Positions 55,797 through 64,000 of a stretch of DNA of 64,000 nt are shown here, piece by piece; within the stretch, counting starts at the first letter, position 1; each line of letters starts with the position of its first letter. The position numbers were made by a program, and so were the translations under genes. A model generated the notes under the pieces. That model was not told the origin of the DNA, did not search any database, and worked only from the letters and a program-made list of their open reading frames with translations. The stretch comes from Aquamicrobium sp. Its GTDB lineage: Bacteria > Pseudomonadota > Alphaproteobacteria > Rhizobiales > Rhizobiaceae. The DNA is taken from NCBI RefSeq assembly GCF_023954335.1, contig NZ_JAMLIE010000001.1, positions 1,054,001 through 1,118,000 of the forward strand, read 5' to 3'.

Positions 55797-55916
55797 CGTC
55801 GAGACCTCGTGTCGGTCGGGCCGCGGACGTGCCGGCCCTTTCTTCCCGCCCCTTTCTTCCCGCAAGGCCGTGAGCTAGGCTAACGAGCCTTTTTCAAGAC
55901 ATCATGCCAGACGGTA

Positions 55917-56819
55917 ATGCCCATTCGCGCGCCACGACGGTTCCTTCCCTCGCTTCCGCTCCTTGCCGCCTTCGAGGCGGCCGCGCGAACCGGCTCGATC
56001 ACCCAGGCCGCGAGCGAATTGTCGCTGACGCAGTCGGCGGTGTCGCGCCAGATCAAGGCGCTGGAGGGCCAGCTCGGCGTCGAGCTCTTCGTCCGCGAGA
56101 AGCAGAAGATACGCCTTACCCTCGGCGGGCAGGTCTATGCGCGCGAGATCCGCGACGCGCTCGGCAAGATCTCCAACGCCTCGCTGAACCTCCTGGCCAA
56201 CCCGGCCGGCGGGACGCTGACGCTGGCCGTGCCGCCGACCTTCGGCGCGCGCTGGCTGGTGCCGCGCGTTCCGCGCTTTCTTGCGCGCCACCCGCAGGTC
56301 AGCCTCAACATATTGAGCCGGCTCACGCAGTTCGATTTCAGGCAGGACGTGATCGACGCCGCGATCTATTTCGGCGCCCCGCAATGGACGGGCGTCGATA
56401 TGGAGCTCTTGCGTGGGGAGACGGTGATCCCGGTCTGCGCGCCGGAGCTTGCCGCGCGCCACGACTTCCGCGCGCCGGCCGACATCCGCAGGGCGCCGCT
56501 CCTGCACCTGACCACCCGGCCCGACGCCTGGGAGCACTGGATGCGCCGCTACGGCGTCGACGACCGGGCCGTCCAGGGCATGCTGTTCGACCAGTTCTCG
56601 ACCCTGTTCGAGGCCGCCGCCGCCGGGCTCGGCGTCGCGCTGCTTCCCGATTTCCTGTTCGAGGAGGAGCTGCGCGAGGGCCGGATCGTCGAGGCGCTGC
56701 CCCTGCCGCACAGCGGCGACGAAGCCTACTATCTGTGCTGGCCGGGGGATCGCGACGCCCACCGGCCGCTCGCCCTGTTCCGCGACTGGCTGCTGGAGGA
56801 AACTGCCGCCAGCCGCTGA
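55917..56819 (+). CDS. LysR family regulator (GcvA-like)
   Basis: A 300-residue regulator with an N-terminal winged helix (LLAAFEAAARTGSITQAASELSLTQSAVSRQIKALE). The periplasmic-binding-like effector domain reads LTLAVPPTFGARWLVPRVPRF and GLGVALLPDFLFEEELREGR. The wording of the effector domain is like GcvA. It is divergent from the FAD oxidoreductase, so autorepression and control of that gene is the natural reading. It converges with the SDR gene (9 bases apart). Confidence 0.9.
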   Translation: MPIRAPRRFLPSLPLLAAFEAAARTGSITQAASELSLTQSAVSRQIKALEGQLGVELFVREKQKIRLTLGGQVYAREIRDALGKISNASLNLLANPAGGTLTLAVPPTFGARWLVPRVPRFLARHPQVSLNILSRLTQFDFRQDVIDAAIYFGAPQWTGVDMELLRGETVIPVCAPELAARHDFRAPADIRRAPLLHLTTRPDAWEHWMRRYGVDDRAVQGMLFDQFSTLFEAAAAGLGVALLPDFLFEEELREGRIVEALPLPHSGDEAYYLCWPGDRDAHRPLALFRDWLLEETAASR

Positions 56820-56828
56820 CGACACATT

Positions 56829-57590
56829 TCAGCGCGCGGTGTAGCCGCCGTCGACCAGATGGTAGCTGCCGGTGATGAAGCCGGCCCTGTCGGACAGGAG
56901 GAAGCAGGTCAGCGCCGATACCTCCTCCGACGTGCCGAGCCGACCGACGGGATGCAGCCCGGCGAGTTGGCCCAGCGTCTCCTCGTCGAGGTTCTTCGAC
57001 AGGAGCGGCGTGTCGATGAAGGCGGGGCCGACCGCGTTGATCCGCACGCCGGCCTGCGCATATTCGATGGCGGCGGTCTTGGTCAGGCCGATCAGCCCGT
57101 GCTTGGCCGTGACATAGGCCGACGCGCCGGCCCAGCCGACCGAGCCGAGGATCGACGAGACGTTGACGATTGCGCCGCCGCCGGCCTTCAGCATCGCCGC
57201 GATCTGGTACTTCATGCCGTAGAACACGCCGTTGAGGTTGACGTCGATCACCTTTCTCCAGCCGTCGAGCGGGTAGTCGGCAACCTGCTCGTTGGGGCCG
57301 CCGATGCCGGCATTGTTGACGGCCAGGTGCAGGCCGCCGCCGGTCTCGACGGCGAACTCGACCAGCCGTTCCGCCGCCGCCGGATCGGCGACGTCGACCT
57401 CGATGGCATGCGCCCGGCCGCCGTCGCCGCGAATCTCGCTTGCCACGTCCTGCGCGGCGGTCAAGTCGAGATCGGCGGCGATGACCACCGCGCCGCGCTC
57501 GGCCAGTTCCCTGGCGATCGCCGCGCCGATTCCCGAGCCGGCTCCGGTGACGATCGCGACCTTGTTCTGGAAGTCGTTCATTTCGCTCAC
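56829..57590 (-). CDS. short-chain dehydrogenase/reductase
   Basis: A 253-residue classical SDR. It has the cofactor motif VTGAGSGIGAAIA, ADLD after beta 2 (Asp favours NAD), NNAGIGG, catalytic NVSSILG with YVTAKHG (Ser, Tyr, Lys) and the C-terminal GSYHLVDGGYTAR. GAGTGAG precedes the start at 57590. Substrate unknown; annotations of close relatives vary (3-oxoacyl-ACP reductase, cyclopentanol or 2,5-dichloro-type dehydrogenases). A stress-protein gene lies 28 bases upstream on the same strand. Confidence 0.88.
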   Translation of the reverse strand: MSEMNDFQNKVAIVTGAGSGIGAAIARELAERGAVVIAADLDLTAAQDVASEIRGDGGRAHAIEVDVADPAAAERLVEFAVETGGGLHLAVNNAGIGGPNEQVADYPLDGWRKVIDVNLNGVFYGMKYQIAAMLKAGGGAIVNVSSILGSVGWAGASAYVTAKHGLIGLTKTAAIEYAQAGVRINAVGPAFIDTPLLSKNLDEETLGQLAGLHPVGRLGTSEEVSALTCFLLSDRAGFITGSYHLVDGGYTAR

Positions 57591-57618
57591 TCCTTGATCG
57601 GCTCCGCGTAGCCGACGA

Positions 57619-58452
57619 TTAATGCGAGAGCATGACAGGCATCGACAGCGATTTGAGGACGCCTTCGGTCGCTCCGCCCATCACGAAGTCGCGCACGCGC
57701 GAATGGCCGTAGCCGCCCATGACGAGCAGGCCGCAGCCGCGCTCCTTCGCGCCGTCCTGCAAGGTCCTGGCGACGGCCGCGCCCTTGCCGTGCAGCACCG
57801 CCGCCTCGGCCTCGATGCCGCCGCGGCGCAGGCTCTCGGCCAGCCGCGCGCCGTCCTCGACCACGAGCTTCTTCTCGTCGGCCACGGTCAGCACGCTGAC
57901 TTTCTTCGCGCGGGCGAGGAAGGGGCGGGCGTCGGCCGCGGCGCGCGCCGCGACCCGGCTGCCGTCCCAGGCGATGGCGACATGGTCGAACGCGCCGGCG
58001 TCGACCGTCTCCGGCAGGAGCACCACCGGGCGACCGGAGCCGAACACCACCGATTCGGCCGTCGTGCGCGAGGTCGGGTTGTCGGTTTCGAGGCCGATGA
58101 GGACGATGTCGTGGTAGCGGGCTTGCAGCGCCGCGGTCGCCGACAGGAGCGGCTGGCTCTCGGCGATCGTCTCGGCGCTCACCGCGACGCCGGCCGCCTT
58201 GCCCGCTTCCTCGACCGCCGCGATCAGCCGCTCGCCGTGCTTGCGGCTCGTGGTCTCGGCCTGCCGGATCATGTCCGGCACGTCGATGAGGAAGCGCGAC
58301 AGCGCGTTCGACACCTGCGGGATGGTGACGTTGACCGCGAGCACGCCGAGATCCGCGCCGAGCAGCGCCGCCACCGCCGTCGCGTTCGCCGCGACCGCGT
58401 CGCTGTTGGGGTCGGTGTAGGTGACGAGGGGAAGAAAGGCCTGAAGCTTCAC
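57619..58452 (-). CDS. universal stress protein, tandem UspA domains
   Basis: A 277-residue protein with two Usp folds. The second has the nucleotide-binding signature GLLVMGGYGHSRVRDFVMGGATEGVLKSL, G-2x-G-9x-G(S/T)-like, so ATP binding is likely. The first domain ends VVFGSGRPVVLLPE and is degenerate. Part of a minus-strand run cytochrome c, this gene, SDR; the gap to the cytochrome is 31 bases. Confidence 0.9.
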   Translation of the reverse strand: MKLQAFLPLVTYTDPNSDAVAANATAVAALLGADLGVLAVNVTIPQVSNALSRFLIDVPDMIRQAETTSRKHGERLIAAVEEAGKAAGVAVSAETIAESQPLLSATAALQARYHDIVLIGLETDNPTSRTTAESVVFGSGRPVVLLPETVDAGAFDHVAIAWDGSRVAARAAADARPFLARAKKVSVLTVADEKKLVVEDGARLAESLRRGGIEAEAAVLHGKGAAVARTLQDGAKERGCGLLVMGGYGHSRVRDFVMGGATEGVLKSLSMPVMLSH

Positions 58453-58483
58453 GGGAGATTCTCCTTGGATGAAAGCAGCCGCC

Positions 58484-58825
58484 TCAGGGCTGGAGGCTGG
58501 CGATATAGTCGAGAATGGCTGCGATCTGTTCGGGCGTGGCTGTGAATTGCGGCATGTCCGGATGGCCGGTGGCGATGCCTTCGACGAAGGATTCCTCTAG
58601 CGCGTCGATCGGGTAGCGTTCCCAGAGCGTGCGGAAGGGCGGCGCGTCGGGATGGCGGCTCTCGTCGGCCGTGTCGATGCCGTGGCAGGCGGCGCAGTTG
58701 GCCTCCACCAGCGCCCTGCCATAGGCGATGTTGGCGTCCTCCTCCTGCGCCGCGGACTCCTGCGCAAGAGAGGGCAGGACGGCGACCATGAAGCTCGCGA
58801 ACAGGAAAGGGCGCAAACCCGGCAT
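58484..58825 (-). CDS. small c-type cytochrome
   Basis: A 113-residue periplasmic monohaem cytochrome c. The signal peptide MPGLRPFLFASFMVAVLPSL ends near AQESAAQ, the haem motif is VEANCAACHGID, and the axial Met lies in GHPDMPQFTATPEQ. ATG 58825 was chosen because it opens the signal peptide; the frame is open further upstream, antisense to nothing known. Likely electron transfer to a terminal oxidase or quinone-linked dehydrogenase. Confidence 0.85.
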   Translation of the reverse strand: MPGLRPFLFASFMVAVLPSLAQESAAQEEDANIAYGRALVEANCAACHGIDTADESRHPDAPPFRTLWERYPIDALEESFVEGIATGHPDMPQFTATPEQIAAILDYIASLQP

Positions 58826-58854
58826 CGCGCTCCCCGATGCGTCGTTCGGTCGGC

Positions 58855-59259
58855 TCACGCCGCCACCGTGGCGGCGGCGATGTCCTCGGCCACGGCGTCG
58901 GCCTGTTCCTTCATCGCCGTCGCCGCCTCGGACGCGATCTGCGGAACCAGCGTGGCAAGCCGCCCGGTTTCGCCGACCCAGTCCATCGCGGCGTTCTGCA
59001 TATAGGTGGCGGTGATGTCGAACGCATCCTTGAACTCCTCGTCGGCGACGAGATCGTCGAGGAACTGCGCCGCCGCCTCGCTGCGGCGGGCGAGGAAGGA
59101 CAGGGATTCGCCCTGCCAGCGCAGAAGGGTCTGCATCGACTGCGCCTGCATCCTCGCAGTGACCGCGAACGCCTTTCTGCTTTCGCCGAGGGCAAGCGCC
59201 TCCGGCCAGGATGGGACCATGGGAAGAACATAGGGGGCGGGATCGGTTCGGCGTGGCAT
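58855..59259 (-). CDS. phasin-like protein
   Basis: A 134-residue helical protein of the phasin_2-like group: LARRSEAAAQFLDDLVADEE, FDITATYMQNAAMDWVGETG and IASEAATAMKEQADAVAEDI. A Pro-rich N-terminus (PAPYVLPMVPSWPEALALGE) leads into the helices. It is probably a second PHA-granule or storage-linked protein. 29 bases separate it from the cytochrome downstream. Similarity to the phasin at 45.4 kb is in character rather than close sequence. Confidence 0.7.
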   Translation of the reverse strand: MPRRTDPAPYVLPMVPSWPEALALGESRKAFAVTARMQAQSMQTLLRWQGESLSFLARRSEAAAQFLDDLVADEEFKDAFDITATYMQNAAMDWVGETGRLATLVPQIASEAATAMKEQADAVAEDIAAATVAA

Positions 59260-59407
59260 CGCGACCTCCTCGACGACGATGAAAATCAGGGCTTATCGTG
59301 CAGTATAGGTCGCCATCGTGGCCCGACATTGATTTTTATCAAGGTTTGCGCGCATGACTCGGCTAGCCAGAAAAGGCCGATACGCGCAACGAAGAGGAAA
59401 GACCGAC

Positions 59408-59797
59408 ATGACCGAACTGAAAGACCTGACGCCGCGATTCCGTCATGTCCGCCTGCTTCTGGCGCGCGAGAAGGGGCATCCGTCGGGCGACCGGGACGAG
59501 GGCTACGACCTTCTCGTGCCGCTCGACGAGGCCGGCCGCCTCGACGCGGCGGAATGGAAGACGCACCAGCAGCATTGCCGCGTGCGCCATTTCCGGCCCG
59601 GCGAGGACGACCGCATCGGCCGGCTGCGCCGCAAGCCCGGCGGCCAGTGGTATTTCGACTATGTCGAGGGCGACGACGGCGACGACGAGGTCGGCTTCCG
59701 CTTCGGCGAGGAACGCTTCGTCACCGGCGAATACGTCTCGGTCGGCCGCGGCGAGGGCTCGCGCACCTATCAGGTCGCCCGCGTCGAGAAGCCCTGA
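59408..59797 (+). CDS. conserved hypothetical protein
   Basis: From ATG 59408 (GAGGAAAGACC in front) it encodes 129 residues without signal peptide or membrane helix. It reads like a small beta-rich cytoplasmic protein: FRHVRLLLAREKGHPSGD, GYDLLVPLDEAGRLD, HCRVRHFRPGEDDRIGRLR and YFDYVEGDDGDDEVGFRFGEERF. I recall similar unnamed proteins in Rhizobiales but cannot assign a function. It converges with the DUF423 gene. Confidence 0.7.
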   Translation: MTELKDLTPRFRHVRLLLAREKGHPSGDRDEGYDLLVPLDEAGRLDAAEWKTHQQHCRVRHFRPGEDDRIGRLRRKPGGQWYFDYVEGDDGDDEVGFRFGEERFVTGEYVSVGRGEGSRTYQVARVEKP

Positions 59798-59803
59798 TCG
59801 GCC

Positions 59804-60157
59804 CTATCGCTCGGGCCGGATGAGGGCCGAAGCGGCGATGCCGAGCCAGCCGAGGATCGTCAGCGTGCCGCCGGTCGGCGCGGCCATCGGGAACAGCCGT
59901 TCGCCTGCGAGGTCGCGCAGCGTCAGGTCTCCCGCGAACAGCGCCACCCCGGCGAGGACGACGAGCGCGGCCGGCGCGAGGATGCGCCCGCCCGACTGGC
60001 GGCCCGCGAGCCCGACGGCGAGCAGTGCCGGCGCATGGGCCAGCATGAAGCCTGCGGCCGTGCCGAGGTTGTCGCCGCCGGCATGGGCGGCCGAGGCGAG
60101 GAGGGCGACGCCGCCCGCGCCGAGAAGGCCCGCGGCGAGGATGAGGAAACGGTGCAT
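59804..60157 (-). CDS. DUF423 family membrane protein
   Basis: A 117-residue protein with four hydrophobic helices. ILAAGLLGAGGVALLASAAHAG at the N-terminus, AALVVLAGVALFAGDLTLRDL and the C-terminal MAAPTGGTLTILGWLGIAAS are typical of DUF423 (YgdD-like). Function unknown. It is divergent from dnaK with 287 bases between the starts; that spacer holds the dnaK promoter. Confidence 0.88.
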   Translation of the reverse strand: MHRFLILAAGLLGAGGVALLASAAHAGGDNLGTAAGFMLAHAPALLAVGLAGRQSGGRILAPAALVVLAGVALFAGDLTLRDLAGERLFPMAAPTGGTLTILGWLGIAASALIRPER

Positions 60158-60290
60158 CGGAAATCGGCTCCGGTCGGGTTTGATGGAAGCGCCGATAGCA
60201 CGGGACGCCGCCGGGCGCAGCAGGCGAAACGCCGCGCGCCGGCGGTGCGCCCGGATGACGCTCTTTGTGGCAAATCGCGGCCCGCTCCGG

Positions 60291-60320
60291 CTTGCGCCGC
60301 AAAAGCACGGTTCTTATATA
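60291..60320 (+). promoter_or_regulatory. candidate heat-shock (RpoH) promoter of dnaK
   Basis: CTTGCG (60291-60296), 16 bases, then CTTATATA (60313-60320), close to the alphaproteobacterial sigma32 pattern CTTGAA-N16/17-CYTATNT. It lies 125 bases before the dnaK ATG. No CIRCE-type inverted repeat was seen. Confidence 0.5.
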
Positions 60321-60444
60321 CGCGCCGAAGTCGCGGCATTGCCGGCAACGGCCATGGACGCGACCCAATCGAGAAGTTGAGGGGCCGTCGCCCGGAACGC
60401 CTTTACAGGGTCCATGGACGGCCTGCCAGAAGGAGAGAATGAAC

Positions 60445-62364
<1,920 letters not shown>

Positions 62365-62387
62365 TCCGTTCGGGCCGCACGATCGAG

Positions 62388-62412
62388 AACCCGGCCTTGC
62401 GCCGGGTTTTCG
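62388..62412 (+). terminator. intrinsic terminator after dnaK
   Basis: AACCCGGC (62388-62395), loop CTTGC, GCCGGGTT (62401-62408), then TTCGTT. It should reduce read-through into dnaJ so that DnaK exceeds DnaJ. The T-run is short, so partial termination is likely. Confidence 0.75.
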
Positions 62413-62550
62413 TTATCCACTTGAAGGCGGTTTGATGCCCGCCGGCTATGGCATATCGGGCCAAGGCTCACTAAATCGTCGGACGTGGACAACGTCCAGC
62501 CCGATGCCCGAATCGGGGCCTGAACCGAGGCGGATTGCCCAGGAAGCAAC

Positions 62551-63672
62551 ATGAAGGCTGATTTCTACGAGACGCTTGGTGTCGCCCGCGGCGCGGACGA
62601 GAAGGAGCTGAAGAGCGCGTTCCGCAAGCTCGCCATGCAGTTCCATCCCGATCGCAACCCCGGCGACGAGGCCTGCGAGCACAGGTTCAAGGAAATCAAC
62701 GAGGCCTATGAGTGCCTCAAGGACCCGCAGAAGCGTGCCGCCTACGACCGCTTCGGCCATGCCGCCTTCGAGAACGGCGCCGGCGCGGGCGGCCCCGGTT
62801 TTGCGGGCGGCGGCTTCGCCGACATCTTCGAGGACATCTTCGGCGAGATGATGGGGCGGCGCGGCCGCTCCTCCGGCGGGCGCGAGCGCGGGGCAGACCT
62901 GCGCTACAATATGGAGATCACCCTCGAGGAGGCCTTCACCGGCAAGACGGCGCAGATTCACGTCCCGGCGTCCGTCTCGTGCGAGGAATGCTCCGGCACC
63001 GGGGCCAGGCCCGGCACCCAGCCCGTCACCTGCGCCATGTGCTCCGGCTCGGGCCGCGTCCGCGCCGCGCAAGGGTTCTTCTCCATCGAGCGCACCTGCC
63101 CGCAATGCCAGGGCCGCGGCCAGACCATCCAGGACCCGTGCGGCAAGTGCAACGGCCAGGGGCGGGTCACCGAGGAGCGCTCGCTCTCGGTCAACATTCC
63201 CGCCGGCATCGAGGACGGCACCCGCATCCGGCTCGCCGGCGAGGGCGAGGCCGGCTATCGCGGCGGCCCGGCGGGTGACCTCTACATCTTCCTGTCGGTC
63301 AAGCCGCACGAGCTGTTCCAGCGCGACGGCGCGGACCTGTTCTGCAAGGCGCCGATCTCGATGACGACCGCCGCGCTCGGCGGCTCGTTCGAGGTGACGA
63401 CGCTCGACGGCTCGCAGACGCGGGTCAAGGTTCCCGAAGGCACCCAGAACGGCAAGCAGTTCCGCCTGCGCGGCAAGGGCATGCCGGTGCTGCGCCAGCC
63501 GTCGATCGGCGATCTCTACATCCAGGTCGCCATCGAGACGCCGCAGAACCTGACGCGCCGCCAGCGCGAGCTGCTGGAGGAGTTCGAGAAGATCTCCTCG
63601 AAGGAGAACAACCCGCAATCGACCGGCTTCTTCGCCCGGATGAAGGATTTCTTCGATTCCTCCGGCGCGTGA
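62551..63672 (+). CDS. dnaJ: co-chaperone DnaJ
   Basis: Type I J-protein, 373 residues. The J domain has the HPD motif in MQFHPDRNPGDE. A Gly/Phe-rich linker (GAGAGGPGFAGGGFADIF) follows, then four CxxCxGxG zinc repeats (CEECSGTG, CAMCSGSG, CPQCQGRG, CGKCNGQG) and the C-terminal substrate domain. It stimulates DnaK ATPase and delivers clients. ATG 62551 has AGGAAGC in front. The 186-base gap after dnaK holds the terminator. Confidence 0.97.
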   Translation: MKADFYETLGVARGADEKELKSAFRKLAMQFHPDRNPGDEACEHRFKEINEAYECLKDPQKRAAYDRFGHAAFENGAGAGGPGFAGGGFADIFEDIFGEMMGRRGRSSGGRERGADLRYNMEITLEEAFTGKTAQIHVPASVSCEECSGTGARPGTQPVTCAMCSGSGRVRAAQGFFSIERTCPQCQGRGQTIQDPCGKCNGQGRVTEERSLSVNIPAGIEDGTRIRLAGEGEAGYRGGPAGDLYIFLSVKPHELFQRDGADLFCKAPISMTTAALGGSFEVTTLDGSQTRVKVPEGTQNGKQFRLRGKGMPVLRQPSIGDLYIQVAIETPQNLTRRQRELLEEFEKISSKENNPQSTGFFARMKDFFDSSGA

Positions 63673-63820
63673 GGTACGGTAGGAAACGCCTGGGTGGAGC
63701 GCGGAAAAGTGTGCGGCGGCGAGGTGTGCCCTTCACAAATTCCACATCCGCCCTTGAATCGGCGCTTTCAAGGTTTACTGTAGGGAAAGCGACTTTTCCT
63801 GTTCTGGAGACGACATCCTT

Positions 63821-64000
63821 ATGGCCCACGGCAAGCTTCGCCAGTCGCTCGCGCGGCGCTTCGATGAAGAACTGCGCTTCTTCAAGGGCTGGATGGACAA
63901 GCCGCGCGCCGTCGGGGCGATCGTGCCGACCAGCGGCGTCACCGCGCGCAAGATGGCCTCGGTGGTCAATCCCGCCTCGGGCCTGCCGGTGCTGGAGCTC
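63821..64000 (+). CDS. pmtA: phospholipid N-methyltransferase PmtA, 5' part (runs off right edge)
   Basis: Sixty codons are visible from ATG 63821 with no stop: RRFDEELRFFKGWMDKPRAV, GAIVPTSGVTARKMASVVNP and ASGLPVLEL, where the SAM-binding motif begins. This is the conserved N-terminus of the Sinorhizobium/Agrobacterium-type PmtA that methylates phosphatidylethanolamine to phosphatidylcholine. CTGGAGACGAC precedes the start. The order dnaJ-pmtA is common in Rhizobiales. The 148 bases before it contain no obvious terminator; TTGAAT (63755-63760) with TACTGT 16 bases on could be its own promoter. Confidence 0.88.
   Translation, partial: MAHGKLRQSLARRFDEELRFFKGWMDKPRAVGAIVPTSGVTARKMASVVNPASGLPVLEL

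Overview
The window looks like a stretch of chromosome from a GC-rich alphaproteobacterium of the Rhizobiales/Hyphomicrobiales type. Supporting signs are the aerobic cobalamin genes (cobB, cobO, cobQ, cobD), a dnaK-dnaJ-pmtA gene order, a TGA-N9-TCA iron (RirA-type) box, a TTAA-N7-TTAA CtrA box in front of a PdhS-like kinase, phasins, an acetoacetyl-CoA synthetase and a small RNA with anti-Shine-Dalgarno loops of the alphaproteobacterial 'cuckoo' type. No rRNA, tRNA or CRISPR array was seen. The genus cannot be fixed from what is visible.

Bases 1-9,000 are a scrambled accessory region. After the end of a multihaem cytochrome c gene there is an N-terminally truncated P1B-4 metal ATPase, a C-terminal UvrD-type helicase piece, an IS21 end with an istA stub, a frameshift-ridden IS3-family element (2584-4018), a C-terminally truncated C5 DNA methyltransferase, a sliver of an AAA+ ATPase, an N-terminal helicase piece fused in frame to the first 80 or so residues of a DUF35 protein, an intact CaiB/BaiF CoA-transferase, a second CoA-transferase lacking its N-terminus, and a propionyl-CoA-synthetase-like ligase that also lacks its N-terminus and meets the CoA-transferase head to head. 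This is either a decayed genomic island or partly an assembly or amplification chimera; reads across the junctions would decide.

From about 9 kb the sequence is orderly. 9.0-13.2 kb: ligase remainder, rhodanese, AhpD-like protein, 3-mercaptopyruvate sulfurtransferase and a membrane diguanylate cyclase. 13.2-23.2 kb: a Mop-domain protein and a cobalamin block, with biosynthesis genes cobB, cobO-cobQ and cobD, then a B12 riboswitch leading the uptake operon btuB-btuF-btuC-btuD. 23.2-27 kb: an Ldh-family reductase, a MATE exporter and a GlxA/GbdR-type regulator. 27-33.4 kb: soxB-soxD-soxA-soxG-glyA, which oxidise sarcosine and pass its methyl group to folate and its glycine to serine. 33.5-38.8 kb: threonine dehydratase, an AsmA protein and acetoacetyl-CoA synthetase. 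38.8-41.7 kb: a structured intergenic segment and an iron-box-controlled ferric iron ABC transporter (binding protein and permease only).

41.7-50.1 kb: a PdhS-like histidine kinase, a phasin with a clear promoter, the three-hairpin small RNA, an Lrp regulator divergent from a pyruvate-dehydrogenase-E1-like (MdeB-like) enzyme, and a D,D-carboxypeptidase lipoprotein. 50.1-51.7 kb: a second, minus-strand B12 riboswitch in front of two small proteins of unknown function (81 aa; 121 aa DUF2946-like) and a cytochrome c. 51.7-54.3 kb: two polysaccharide genes. 54.5-60.2 kb: mixed housekeeping genes. 60.3-64 kb: heat-shock genes dnaK and dnaJ, and the start of pmtA, which runs off the right edge.
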